From UMGS1933 sp051891435 (lineage in GTDB: Bacteria; Bacillota; Clostridia; TANB77; CAG-508): a DNA stretch of 37,253 bases. Every line of letters begins with the position of its first letter. The stretch's first letter is position 1. The notes beneath the pieces are model-generated. The model saw nothing but the letters and a program-made list of their open reading frames with translations. It did no database searches and was not told where the DNA came from. The translations under genes were made by a program, and so were the position numbers. Shown here piece by piece: positions 1 to 8,048 of this stretch. The DNA lies in assembly GCA_051891435.1 (NCBI GenBank), contig JBJFFE010000057.1:1-37253 (forward strand), in the 5' to 3' direction.

Positions 1-50
1 GGAGAGTTTGATCTTTTAAAAAAATCATACAAAAGGTAGGCTGAGAAGCA
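1..50 (-). repeat. Foldback repeat family 2, one arm, truncated by the window edge
   Basis: These 50 bases are identical to positions 2528-2577, the right arm of the complete family 2 foldback at 2450-2572. The left arm and apical part would lie outside the window. The copy lies downstream of dusB and beyond its terminator. Near identity over the whole arm suggests recent duplication. Confidence 0.8.
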
Positions 51-83
51 GTGACGTATAAATTCCAACTTATCTTATAAAAA

Positions 84-124
84 AAACTTTAAAATAGCAA
101 ATCTCCTTTGCTATTTTAAAGTTT
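84..124 (-). terminator. Rho-independent terminator after dusB
   Basis: A perfect 18-bp inverted repeat (84-101 with 107-124) has a five-base loop. On the minus strand it is followed by a run of U. It lies just past the dusB stop and probably ends the min/rodA/dusB transcript. The A/T-rich flanks on both sides could make it work in both directions. Confidence 0.85.
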
Positions 125-127
125 ATT

Positions 128-1103
128 CTATAAATTTGAAAAATATTCTTTTAGTCTTGTTTCTACTTCTTGCTTTGTTTCTAGTCTGTTTATTTCTTCT
201 CTTACTTTACTTGAGTCTTTTAAATTTTTCAGGTACCAACATATATGTTTTCTCATTTCTCTTACTCCAACATATTCTCCTTTTTCTAAAACAGCTAATT
301 CTAAGTGTTCTAAAATTATATTTAATTTTTCATTCAAAGTAGTTGGAATTATTTTTCTTCCTTCTAATCCATCTATTATTTCTTTTATTTTCCATGGGGC
401 TCCGCAAAGCTCCTCTTCCAATCATTATTCCATCCACACCAGTATAATCAAACATTTTTCTTGCATCTTCTACTGTTTTTATATCTCCATTTCCTATTAC
501 TGGTATATTTACAGCTTCTTTTACCTTTTTTATAATTTCTAAATCTACTTGTCCAGAATAATATTCCGCCCTTGTTCTTCCATGTACAGTAATTGCTTTT
601 GCTCCTGCTTGTTCAATTATTTTAGCTGCCTCCACTGCTACTATATTTTGACTATCCCAACCTTTTCTAATCTTTACAGTTACTGGAATTTGTACACTTT
701 TTACAACAGCTTCTACAATTTGTTCTACCAATTCTAAATTTAATAGCAGTCTACTTCCATCTCCATTTTTTACAACTTTTGGAGCTGGGCATCCCATATT
801 TATATCTATTATATTTGCATATTTAGCAACCTTTTTTGCAGTATCTGCCATAATCAAAGGATCACTTCCAAAAATTTGTATTGCAATTGGTTTTTCTTCA
901 CCTTCGGTTCTAATTAATTTATCTGTTTTCTCATCTCCATAAAAAATGGCTTTACTGCTTGCCATTTCTGTACAGACTAATCCTGGATCGCCATATTTTT
1001 TACATATTTTTCTAAATGAACTATCTGTTATCCCTGCCATTGGCGCTAATAATACATTATTTTTTATATTAACATTTCCTATATTTAATTCTTTAATATA
1101 CAT
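128..1103 (-). CDS. dusB: tRNA-dihydrouridine synthase, DusB type, read through one CGGA recoding site
   Basis: FMN- and NADPH-dependent reduction of specific uridines in the tRNA D-loop is the family function. The N-terminal 233 codons carry the TIM-barrel signatures LLAPMAGITD, the catalytic Cys in INMGCPAPKV, ITVHGRTR and VIGNGDI. The frame then breaks at TTG CGG A (401-405). Skipping the C gives GALGAPWKIKEI, the expected Gly-Pro-Trp motif, and 91 further residues of the normal helical C-terminal domain. The product is 324 aa, the usual Dus length. The gene starts 9 nt after the rodA stop and ends the operon. It would be called a frameshifted pseudogene in isolation, but eight other sites in the window behave the same way, so I regard it as functional. 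Confidence 0.9.
401..404 (-). other. CGGA recoding site in dusB
   Basis: In-frame CGG follows a Leu TTG codon. Omitting the C gives GGA (Gly) in the conserved GALGxPW motif and restores the reading frame to the dusB stop. Without the shift the frame runs into unrelated sequence and ends at 330. Confidence 0.88.
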
Positions 1104-1112
1104 TTTATCTCC

Positions 1113-2221
1113 TTATCCATTAAACATCGAGGTTTGTCTTTGTGAACTTACATTTAAAATTAATCCAATAATCATCATATTTGTAAGCATAGAACTTCCA
1201 CCATAACTAATAAATGGCAAAGGAACTCCTGTAATTGGCAATAAACCTATTGTCATCCCTATATTTTCTAGTACATGGAACAACAATATTCCGAGATAAA
1301 CCTATAACAATATATGAGCCTAAATTGTCTTTTGCTGTTTTTGCCACATTTATACATTTGGTAATTAACATTACATATATTATTACAATAATGCTACTAA
1401 CAATAAATCCAAATTCTTCCCCTATTACTGAATAAATAAAATCTGTAGTTTTAGGATATAAGTATCCTAAATGTGTCTGCGTTCCTTTTAAGAAACCTAA
1501 TCCAAATAATTGCCCTGCTCCTATAGCAATTTCCGATTGTATTATATTATATCCATCTCCTCTTGGATCGGAATAAGGGTTTAAATAAACGTCTATTCTA
1601 GCTTTTGCATGTTCTGGTAATACAAATAAATATAGTAGTGGTACCATAACCACAACTAAAGTTATACATACTATAATATATCTTTTATCAATACCTGCAA
1701 CAAATAACATAAATATTAATCCAAAAATATAAGCTGTTGCAGTTCCGTAATCTGGCTCTATTACTATTAGGAGAACAGGAATAATTACTATTCCAATTAT
1801 TTTTAATAAATTTAAAGGTTTATTTATTTCTTGTTCTTGATTATTTCCGCATTTTACTCATTATATTTGCTAAAAATAATATTACTGTAATTTTAGCAAA
1901 CTCTGCTGGTTGAAGTGAAAAACCTCCAATATTAAACCAGCTACTTGCTCCATTTACTTTACTTGTAAAAAGTACAAACAAGAGCAAAATAAGTGATATT
2001 ATATAAAATACTACAGAAAATCTTGCAAGTATTTTATAATCAATAAACATCATCATCAGAAGCAAAGGAATCCCAATTATAATCCAAATAATTTGTTTTT
2101 TAAATTCTCCAAATTCAGTTGATGTAGTTGCACTATATAATGCGATTAAGCCAATTATTAAAAGTATACTTACATATATTAAAATTTTCCATTCTGTATT
2201 TTTTAATTTCTTTTTGTTCAT
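1113..2221 (-). CDS. rodA: Peptidoglycan glycosyltransferase RodA (SEDS family), read through two CGGA sites
   Basis: A polytopic SEDS glycosyltransferase polymerises lipid II for side-wall growth with a class B PBP. Visible signatures are FSLQPAEFAK, the extracellular loop NPYSDPRGDGYNIIQS with GTQTHLGYLYPKTTDFI, and GEEFGF. After the second shift comes ITGVPLPFISYGGSS near the C terminus. Two in-frame CGG codons split the gene: ATG CGG A (1846-1852) and TCT CGG A (1290-1296). Skipping each C gives a continuous 368-aa protein of normal length. The start at 2221 has GAAAGGA upstream. Position after minD-minE and the loop signatures favour RodA over FtsW. A family 1 foldback lies 66 nt upstream of the start. 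Confidence 0.9.
1290..1293 (-). other. Second CGGA recoding site in rodA
   Basis: In-frame CGG follows a Ser TCT codon. Skipping the C yields Gly-Ile-Leu-Leu-Phe and opens the 59-codon frame that holds the conserved PLPFISYGGSS motif. The zero frame loses all SEDS similarity after this codon. Confidence 0.88.
1846..1849 (-). other. First CGGA recoding site in rodA
   Basis: In-frame CGG follows a Met ATG codon in IMSKM. In the zero frame a stop follows two codons later. Skipping the C gives Gly-Asn-Asn-Gln and continues through the next transmembrane helix (LKIIGIVIIPVLLIVIEPDY). Confidence 0.88.
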
Positions 2222-2286
2222 ATGGGTCCTTTCAGGAAATTGTAATTTATATGAGTAACTTATTTGTTAAAAATATCAAAAGACAT

Positions 2287-2391
2287 CCGCCAAATCTCGT
2301 CGGGGCTTGATTTTTCTTTTTTAGGCACCTCTAAGTAATCCCTACTCAGATTCTCCTAAAAAAGAAAAATGAAAACCCCTGCGTTTGGCTA
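2287..2391 (-). repeat. Foldback repeat family 1, copy A (105 nt)
   Basis: The minus-strand ends are GCCAAACGCAGGGG and CCCCGACGAGATTTGGC, which pair as a GCCAAA/TTTGGC stem, an asymmetric internal loop and a GGGG/CCCC stem. The interior is a separate A/T-rich inverted repeat (CTTTTTTAGG with CCTAAAAAAG) unlike the interiors of the other two copies. It lies 66 nt upstream of the rodA start. No credible protein is encoded. Confidence 0.8.
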
Positions 2392-2449
2392 CTTTATTTT
2401 TATGCAATTAATTTATTTATATAGAGTAGCTCGAAGGGTGCTTATATAG

Positions 2450-2572
2450 CCTCAGCCGTTTTGTATATTTTTTTAAAAGTCAAATCTCGACAGCCCTTTG
2501 AGGCGGGGGAATACCCGCGTATGCCTTGGAGAGTTTGATCTTTTAAAAAAATCATACAAAAGGTAGGCTGAG
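2450..2572 (-). repeat. Foldback repeat family 2, complete copy
   Basis: Two imperfect arms of about 40-45 nt pair: CTCAGCC with GGCTGAG, GTTTTGTAT with ATACAAAA, then an A/T-rich stretch ending CAAATCTC with GAGAGTTTG. The apical part is GC-rich with its own CGGGGGAATACCCG hairpin. The right arm recurs at 1-50. It sits between minE and the family 1 copy in the 400-base minE-rodA gap, which otherwise holds no gene. It could be a MITE-like element or a structured RNA. Confidence 0.8.
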
Positions 2573-2621
2573 AAGCAACAACACATAAATTACAATTTAT
2601 CAGTATATTTATAAAAGCGGA

Positions 2622-3212
2622 TTATTCTCCGCTTTTGTTTTCATTATTTTCTTTTTTATTTTCTTCTTCAATATCTTTTTTATCTTCTTTTTTCTCTTTT
2701 TCTGGTTCTTGCTCTTTTTCTGGTTTTTTCTCTGTTTCTTCTTGTTTAGATTCATTTTTTTCTACTTTTTTTTCTTCTGTAGGTTTTTCCTCATCTTTTT
2801 TCGTTTCTGTTTTTTGTTCTTCTTTTGGTTCTTTTTTTGGTTCTTCTTTTACTGTTTCTTTATCTTTTTTATCTTCAACTTTTTTGTTAGCTTGTTGCCC
2901 AACTTCTTTTTTCATGTCATTTTTTATATTCACTATTGGAATATTTGCATATAGAGATGGTGCCCCTGTTGTTCCATCTTCTTTAACTTCATTTGTAAGT
3001 CTTACATCTATTTCTTTTTCGTCTACCTCTATATACTTCTTAATAACCTCTATAATTTCTTGTTTCATCATTTCTAAGAAGTCAGCAGATACATTTGCTC
3101 TATCCTGCATCAATACAAGATGTAGTCTTTCTTTTGCTGTTTCTTTACTTTTTGTTTCTTTATTTTCTGATTTTCCTAGTTTTTTGAAAAAATTCATTAT
3201 GCTTTCGAACAT
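2622..3212 (-). CDS. minE: MinE-like topological specificity factor with a long Lys/Glu-rich tail
   Basis: MinE positions the division site by stimulating the MinD ATPase. Residues up to about 95 match MinE, with the anti-MinCD helix region KERLHLVLMQDRANVSADFL, then EVIKKYIEVDEKEIDVRL and ANIPI. The remaining 95-100 residues are almost entirely Lys, Glu, Asp, Thr, Asn and Pro, a low-complexity extension absent from typical 85-90 aa MinE. I chose the ATG at 3212 (MFESIMNFF). It lies 8 nt after GGGAGG, whereas the ATG at 3218 is only 2 nt away. It follows minD by 37 nt. The stop overlaps a small hairpin (2613-2636). Confidence 0.88.
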   Translation of the reverse strand: MFESIMNFFKKLGKSENKETKSKETAKERLHLVLMQDRANVSADFLEMMKQEIIEVIKKYIEVDEKEIDVRLTNEVKEDGTTGAPSLYANIPIVNIKNDMKKEVGQQANKKVEDKKDKETVKEEPKKEPKEEQKTETKKDEEKPTEEKKVEKNESKQEETEKKPEKEQEPEKEKKEDKKDIEEENKKENNENKSGE

Positions 3213-3249
3213 ATGCATTGCCTCCCTTAACTTTCTATCCCTAATTTAA

Positions 3250-4044
3250 TTATTTTCTTTTAAAAATGCTTTTAATTTTTGCCCAGAATCCTGTTTCTCT
3301 TCCTGGTATAGTTACATCTATATTTTCTCCTAAGATTCTTTTTGCTGTTTCTATGTATGCTTTTCCTGATGGTGCTTTTTTATTTTTTATAACTGGTTCA
3401 CCTTTATTGGTTTGAGTTATTATGTATTCATCATCTGGAATTACACCAATTAAATCTATTGATAATAAATCTACGATATCATCAACATCCATCATTTCAC
3501 CTTTTTTTACCATTCCTGGTCTTAATCTATTAACTATTAGTTCTGGATTCTTTATATCTGATGATTCTAATAGCCCTATTATTCTGTCTGCATCTCTTAT
3601 TGCAGAAATTTCAGCTGTTGTTACCACTATTGCTCTATCTGCACCACATACGGCATTTTTAAATCCCTGTTCTATTCCTGCTGGGCAATCTATTAAAACA
3701 TAATCGAATTCTTCTTTTAATTTTTTTGTTAATTCCTTCATTTGTTCTTCATTAATTGCTGTTTTATCTCTTGTTTGAGCTGCTGGTAATAAAAACAATT
3801 CCTCAAATCTTTTATCTTTTATTAAGGCTTGTCTTAATTTACACTTTTCTTCTATAACATCAACTAAATCATATACAATTCTGTTTTCAAGTCCCATAAC
3901 AACGTCTAAGTTTCTTAGTCCAATATCTGTATCAACTAATACCACTTTTTTCCCTTCCATTGCTAAGCTAGAACCTAAATTTGCAGTTGTAGTTGTTTTT
4001 CCTACGCCACCTTTTCCTGATGTTATAACTATTACTTCTCCCAT
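3250..4044 (-). CDS. minD: Septum site-determining ATPase MinD
   Basis: A 264-aa ParA/MinD-family ATPase that cycles on and off the membrane. The deviant Walker A GKGGVGKTT is at residues 10-18, the switch I region is DTDIGLRNLD and Walker B is YVLIDCPAG. The C-terminal amphipathic membrane-targeting helix is visible as FWAKIKSIFKRK. A strong GGAGG precedes the ATG. minE follows, but no minC is adjacent: the upstream gene is an unrelated YgjP-like protein behind a hairpin. MinC may be encoded elsewhere. Confidence 0.95.
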   Translation of the reverse strand: MGEVIVITSGKGGVGKTTTTANLGSSLAMEGKKVVLVDTDIGLRNLDVVMGLENRIVYDLVDVIEEKCKLRQALIKDKRFEELFLLPAAQTRDKTAINEEQMKELTKKLKEEFDYVLIDCPAGIEQGFKNAVCGADRAIVVTTAEISAIRDADRIIGLLESSDIKNPELIVNRLRPGMVKKGEMMDVDDIVDLLSIDLIGVIPDDEYIITQTNKGEPVIKNKKAPSGKAYIETAKRILGENIDVTIPGRETGFWAKIKSIFKRK

Positions 4045-4091
4045 AAATCTATCCTCCTAACAAGACATTAATATACATCATTATAAAATTT

Positions 4092-4132
4092 AAATGTGCT
4101 AATTTTAAATCTATATAAAAATTAGCACATTT
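4092..4132 (-). terminator. Probable terminator downstream of the YgjP-like gene
   Basis: A perfect 15-bp inverted repeat (AAATGTGCTAATTTT with its complement) lies between the stop at 4188 and the minD start. The U-tract is imperfect on the minus strand and better on the plus strand. Confidence 0.55.
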
Positions 4133-4187
4133 ATTTTATAATTTTTTTTGAAAAAAGTCAATTAATTTCACATAATTCTTATGGAAT

Positions 4188-4892
4188 TTAAAATTTTATA
4201 TCTTTTAGTAGCTCTTCATATTTCTTATATTCTGGTATGTGTTTTTTTATCATTTGCTGGAATTTTTGGCAATGTGTTTTATATTTTAAATGGCAAAATT
4301 GATGAAATATTATAAATTCTATTTCTTCTTTTGAATATTTTACTATTTCTGGGCTGATTATTATTGTGTTTTCATCAAAATTAAATTTTGCCATGGTATT
4401 TGTTTGTAATTTTTTTATTTTATAATCTTCTGGAACTATTTTTAATATTCGTCTTATTTTTTCCATAATGGCTTCTATTTCTTCAGCTGCAATTTTTTCA
4501 TATAACTTTTCAATTAGTTTTTGTAATATTTCATCTCTATCTGTAATTTTCTTATATTTATTAGGTAAACATATTGTAAGATTTCTTCCTTCTAATATTA
4601 GTGTTGGTTTTTTTAAGTTTTTATAGTTAATTATTACTTTACAATCTTCTCCTAATATTTTCACTATTTCATTTCTTATATAAACTTTACTTTTTTCTTC
4701 TTCGTATTCTTTTATTTTATTTAGTATTACGTTTTTCTTTTCTTCAATTATTTTTTTTATTTTATTATTAGAAAAAAACCATGGGGCATTAATAACTACT
4801 GTACCATTTTGTATGTTTATTGAAACATCTTCGTTAAAATATCTGTTTACTGAATATACTATTACTTCTTTTTTATTATTTAATCTTTCCAT
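4188..4892 (-). CDS. YgjP/DUF45-like metallopeptidase homologue with an altered HExxH motif
   Basis: A 234-aa protein resembling the YgjP-like (DUF45, M48-related) family, whose usual zinc motif is HELxHL followed by a distal His. Here the motif reads HQFCHLKYKTHCQKF: both His and the distal His are kept, but the catalytic Glu is Gln (codon CAA at about 4302-4304). Zinc binding may persist while peptidase activity is probably lost. The gene has its own promoter with a LexA-like palindrome, a 5' UTR hairpin (4911-4930) and a start at 4892. The rest of the protein is rich in Lys, Ile and Glu. It stands alone between minD and a divergent symporter gene. Confidence 0.7.
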   Translation of the reverse strand: MERLNNKKEVIVYSVNRYFNEDVSINIQNGTVVINAPWFFSNNKIKKIIEEKKNVILNKIKEYEEEKSKVYIRNEIVKILGEDCKVIINYKNLKKPTLILEGRNLTICLPNKYKKITDRDEILQKLIEKLYEKIAAEEIEAIMEKIRRILKIVPEDYKIKKLQTNTMAKFNFDENTIIISPEIVKYSKEEIEFIIFHQFCHLKYKTHCQKFQQMIKKHIPEYKKYEELLKDIKF

Positions 4893-4910
4893 TCTTTTGC
4901 CCCCATTTCA

Positions 4911-4930
4911 GGCAGGTCTTAGAACCTGCC
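4911..4930 (-). promoter_or_regulatory. Stem-loop in the 5' UTR of the YgjP-like gene
   Basis: GGCAGGT (4911-4917) pairs with ACCTGCC (4924-4930) around a six-base loop, 18 nt upstream of the start codon. No U-tract follows, so it is a leader hairpin rather than an obvious terminator. Confidence 0.6.
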
Positions 4931-4944
4931 GTTTATTCTTTCTT

Positions 4945-4992
4945 AGAACTTCTGTTCGTATATATTTTACAACGAGGTTTTAAACTTGTCAA
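4945..4992 (-). promoter_or_regulatory. Promoter with overlapping LexA/DinR-like box
   Basis: On the minus strand TTGACA (4987-4992) and TAAAAT (4964-4969) are separated by exactly 17 nt. Just downstream, at the expected start point, CGAACAGAAGTTCT (4945-4958) keeps the GAAC-N4-GTTC core of the Bacillota LexA (DinR) box CGAACRNRYGTTYG. This suggests SOS-type control of the YgjP-like gene, which is inference from the motif alone. Confidence 0.6.
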
Positions 4993-5041
4993 TAGTTTTT
5001 GCAAAAAAATGTTTGGTTTTTATTTTTTTTTTGTACTATTA

Positions 5042-5070
5042 TTGATTTTTTTTGAATATAATAATATAAT
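5042..5070 (+). promoter_or_regulatory. Sigma-A type promoter of the symporter gene
   Basis: TTGATT (5042-5047) and TATAAT (5065-5070) are separated by 17 nt, about 65 nt upstream of the chosen start codon. Confidence 0.75.
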
Positions 5071-5133
5071 CATATTCAGTTGAAGAATATAATTATAGTC
5101 TTCACAGGATACTCTTTATTTAAGGAGACCAAA

Positions 5134-6369
5134 ATGAAAAATTTTTTTAAAACTTACAAGTCCACAATTATTTTGTTGGCTGCAATAATTGTTGGCGCTA
5201 TCGTTGGGATAGTTTTCGGAGAAAAAGCAGCTGTACTTAGTCCTTTAGGAGATATTTTCTTAAATTTACTGTTTGTAGCAATTATTCCTCTTATTTTTGT
5301 TAGCATTACAGTTTCAATTTCTAAGATGAAACAACCTAAAAGACTTGGAAAAATCATGCTTACAATCGTAGGCGTATTTGTTTTTACTTCATTAGTTGCA
5401 GTTTTAATTGGCTTGCTTAGTACTTATTCTTTTAACTTGGTTGAGTCAGAAGATGGAAAGCAAATTCGAGCTTCACTTGAAACTGAGGAAGAAGCTGATA
5501 CTGAATCGGAAGATTTGTCATTTTTAGAAAGAACTGTTTCAGTTCTTACTGTTAGTGATTTTTCAGATTTACTTTCAAAAAACAACCTAATTGCATTATT
5601 AGTAATTTCTCTATTAGTAGGATTGGCAATTAATATGTCTGGTGAGAAAGGAAAACCTGTGCAAGAATTTTTAATATCTGCAAATGAAGTAATTGTTAAT
5701 TTCATTAAAATTATTATGTATTATGCACCAATTGGACTTGGCTCTTATTTTGCAGCACTCGTTGGTACATATGGTGCAGCAATTGCAGTTGGTTATGCTA
5801 AAACATTTTTTATTTACTTAATTGTTTCTATTCTTTTCTATGTGGTAATTTATACAATTTATGCATATATTGCAGCAGGAATTAAAGGTGTAAAAGTGTT
5901 TTGGAAAAATATTATACCATCTACAGTAACAGCCCTTGCTACATGCTCTAGTGCAGCATCAATACCAGTAAATATTGATACAGCGAAAAAGCTAGGAGTA
6001 TCTGATGATATTGCAGAAACATTAATTCCACTTGGAACAAGTTTCCATAAAGATGGTTCTATTATAGGTTCTGTATTTAAAATAATGTTCCTAGTATGTT
6101 TATTCGGAAGTAGCGTAGGATTTTTCAAAGTATTATTAGTATCATTGCTTGTTACTTTACTTGTAACAGCTGTACCTATAGGAGGAGGTACAATTTCTGA
6201 AATGATGATATTAACACTAATGGGCTTCCCTGTAAATGCATTACCTATTTTAACTATAATTGCAACTATTATAGATGCTCCTGCAACAGTGTTAAATGTT
6301 GTTGGAGATACAGCCTCATCAATGCTCGCAGCAAGAATTGTAGACGGCAAAAATTGGATGAAGCAATAA
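5134..6369 (+). CDS. Dicarboxylate/amino acid:cation symporter (DAACS family)
   Basis: A 411-aa secondary transporter importing dicarboxylates or acidic/neutral amino acids with Na+ or H+. Family features are the N-terminal membrane segments, the Ser-rich re-entrant loop around TALATCSSAASIPVN, GTSFHKDGS (position of the family's PxGATxNxDG-type motif), and the C-terminal DAPATVLNVVGD. An acidic insertion (about residues 100-125, EDGKQIRASLETEEEADTES) lies in a loop. The ATG at 5134 has AAGGAG seven nt upstream. The in-frame ATG at 5080 has no SD. It is transcribed alone from its own promoter and followed by a strong terminator. Substrate cannot be decided. Confidence 0.88.
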   Translation: MKNFFKTYKSTIILLAAIIVGAIVGIVFGEKAAVLSPLGDIFLNLLFVAIIPLIFVSITVSISKMKQPKRLGKIMLTIVGVFVFTSLVAVLIGLLSTYSFNLVESEDGKQIRASLETEEEADTESEDLSFLERTVSVLTVSDFSDLLSKNNLIALLVISLLVGLAINMSGEKGKPVQEFLISANEVIVNFIKIIMYYAPIGLGSYFAALVGTYGAAIAVGYAKTFFIYLIVSILFYVVIYTIYAYIAAGIKGVKVFWKNIIPSTVTALATCSSAASIPVNIDTAKKLGVSDDIAETLIPLGTSFHKDGSIIGSVFKIMFLVCLFGSSVGFFKVLLVSLLVTLLVTAVPIGGGTISEMMILTLMGFPVNALPILTIIATIIDAPATVLNVVGDTASSMLAARIVDGKNWMKQ

Positions 6370-6370
6370 T

Positions 6371-6401
6371 AAAAAATCTCCGGATTCTCCGGAGATTTTT
6401 T
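6371..6401. terminator. Bidirectional terminator between convergent genes
   Basis: A perfect 14-bp inverted repeat, AAAAAATCTCCGGA with TCCGGAGATTTTTT, has a TTC loop, directly between the symporter stop and the end of the DUF4363 gene. A and T tracts on both sides suit both directions. Confidence 0.9.
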
Positions 6402-6792
6402 AAAATATATTCTTTAAACAAAATTTTTCTTTTTGACTGATATGGTCTATTAAAAAAATACTGGTTTCTAATTCTTCTAATCCTCTATTTATTTCTCCTT
6501 CTTCTATTCCACTTTTCATTTTAATGAATGATGTTTCTATTAGGTCTAGTTCGGAATGTAAGACTATTATAGACCATCCTTTCTCTACTTCGTCCCATTT
6601 ATTATATATTTCATTAACCCTTCTTTTAATATTTTCTCTATCGTCTATTTGTTTTGTTTCTAACATCATTTTTTTTAAGTCATTTAAATTCGAAATTAAT
6701 TCTCCACTTGTTCTATCTAAATATTTTTGAATATATATTGCTCCTCCTATTATAATAATCAAAATAATAATTATAATTATAAATTCCTTCAT
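6400..6792 (-). CDS. DUF4363 family membrane-anchored protein
   Basis: A 130-aa protein with one N-terminal transmembrane helix (IIIIIILIIIIGGAIYI), then a charged helical domain with a conserved WDEVEKGWSIIVLHSELDLIE segment typical of DUF4363. The ATG overlaps the stop of the DUF421 gene (ATGA), so the pair is translationally coupled. DUF421 and DUF4363 genes are commonly neighbours in spore-forming Bacillota. Molecular function is unknown. Confidence 0.8.
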   Translation of the reverse strand: MKEFIIIIIILIIIIGGAIYIQKYLDRTSGELISNLNDLKKMMLETKQIDDRENIKRRVNEIYNKWDEVEKGWSIIVLHSELDLIETSFIKMKSGIEEGEINRGLEELETSIFLIDHISQKEKFCLKNIF

Positions 6793-7480
6793 ACCTTTCT
6801 TCCTTGTTTTTTATTTTTAGCTTGGCAAAAAAATTGTTTTTTCCCATCATATGTTATAACTAAAGCATCTTCTGGCTCTATATTAAATTTATTCGCCTCT
6901 TTTTTTAACCAATTATAATTTTTCCCTATTGCCTTTAAATTATCATACATAATTTTACCATCTACTACTAAGTCATAAGGAATTCCCTCATACTCTGGTA
7001 CAATTCCAAAATCTTCTGGTATAGTATTTCTTTTTTCTGGTTTTTGGATAACTGTAACTTGTCCACTTGTTTCTAATATAGCATATTCTACATCCCCTAT
7101 ATTAAATACATTATTTTGTCTTAGCCTTTCTTGCAATTCATTAATTGTAAATTTTTCTTTTCGTAAAACTCGTTCATCTATTTTTCCTCTGTATATTAAT
7201 ATTGCTGGAACTCCGACACATTATTTGACGTATCTTCATACTTTTTAAATTAATGATTGATATTATTAATTGTAATAATAATAATGCAAGTATTGGTATT
7301 ATTCCATTAAATATGGGAATGCCTGTATCGGACATGGGTACAGATGCTAAATCTGCTATCATTATAGCAATTACTAATTCAAATGGTTGCATTTGCCCGT
7401 ATTTCTCTTTTTCCCATAAGCCTCATGACAATTAAAACTAATAAATATATAATTATTACTCTAATAAAAGTATTTAACAT
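6789..7480 (-). CDS. DUF421 (YetF-like) membrane protein, read through two recoding sites
   Basis: A 229-aa YetF/YrbG/YkjA-type protein: three transmembrane helices then a soluble domain. Two in-frame CGG codons split it. Skipping the C at ATA CGG G (7396) restores MGKREIGQMQPFELVI, the conserved family motif. Skipping the C at TGT CGG A (7212) restores GVPAILIYRGKIDERVLRKE, the start of the soluble domain. The rest includes VEYAILETSGQVTVI. The start ATG at 7480 has AAGGAG seven nt upstream. Without the shifts the first frame stops after 34 codons. It is coupled to DUF4363. Homologues are linked to spore or membrane stress, but the activity is unknown. Confidence 0.9.
7212..7215 (-). other. 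CGGA recoding site in the DUF421 gene (second)
   Basis: In-frame CGG follows a Cys TGT codon. Skipping the C gives GGA and the family motif GVPAILIYRGK. The zero frame runs to a stop at 7174. Confidence 0.88.
7396..7399 (-). other. CGGG recoding site in the DUF421 gene (first)
   Basis: In-frame CGG follows an Ile ATA codon, 27 codons into the gene. In the zero frame a TGA stop follows six codons after CGG. Skipping the C gives GGG (Gly) in GKREIGQMQPFE, where Gly is conserved. It is the only CGGG among the nine sites. Confidence 0.88.
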
Positions 7481-7628
7481 TATTTCTCCTTAACATTATT
7501 ATTTATTTTTTGTAAATTTTTTAAAAATATTCGTTTTTGAATATTTTTTGAATTTTTGAAAATAATATTTATAGATAGCTTGATTTAGAAGCATTTTTAT
7601 ATACATTTTATAGAAAGGGGAAATTATT

Positions 7629-8003
7629 ATGAATAACGATTCACATGCTCGAAGCAATAATGGAACTAGTACAGTATGGCAAATAGTAGGTCGTCTAATT
7701 ACTGCTGCTATTGTTTTAGCTATAACTGCTTTCTTTACTCCAGGTTTTTCTATTCGTAATTTCTGGGCTTTAGCTTTAGCTGCTGTTGTACTTACTGTTT
7801 TAGATTATTTAATAATTAAATTCACTGGACTAAATGCATCACCTTTTGGTAAAGGGTTCGTTGGTTTCATTCTTTCTGCTGTTATTCTTTATGTTACACA
7901 ATATTTTGTAGCTGGATATTCTATTTCTTGGCTAGCTGCAATAATTGGTGCTTTAATCTATGGTATTGTTGACTATTTAATACCTGGCAACCAAGAAATG
8001 TAA
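7629..8003 (+). CDS. Phage holin family 4-like (YvlD-type) membrane protein
   Basis: A 124-aa protein with four predicted transmembrane helices after a hydrophilic Ser/Asn N terminus. The sequence IKFTGLNASPFGKGFVGFILSAVILYVTQYF and the GYSISWLAAIIGALIYGIVDYLI repeat-like second half match the holin-4/YvlD family of small bacterial envelope proteins. AGAAAGGGG lies upstream of the ATG. It stands alone on the plus strand and is followed by a strong hairpin. Despite the family name there is no phage context, so a housekeeping envelope role is likelier. Confidence 0.78.
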   Translation: MNNDSHARSNNGTSTVWQIVGRLITAAIVLAITAFFTPGFSIRNFWALALAAVVLTVLDYLIIKFTGLNASPFGKGFVGFILSAVILYVTQYFVAGYSISWLAAIIGALIYGIVDYLIPGNQEM

Positions 8004-8005
8004 AA

Positions 8006-8046
8006 AAAAAACCGATATAGATTAAAAAATCTATATCGGTTTTTTT
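8006..8046. terminator. Bidirectional terminator
   Basis: A long perfect inverted repeat (AAAACCGATATAGATT with its complement) with a short A-rich loop and flanking A and T runs lies between convergent genes. Confidence 0.9.
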
Positions 8047-8048
8047 AT

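Noticed and set aside
128..421. Frameshift in the four-G run at 396-399 of dusB
   Set aside because: Removing a base there gives GALRSPW, while skipping the C at 404 gives GALGAPW, which matches the family and the pattern at the other sites.
2635..3249. Long plus-strand Ser/Phe-rich frame opposite minE
   Set aside because: It is the antisense of the Lys/Glu-rich minE tail and has no SD or family similarity.
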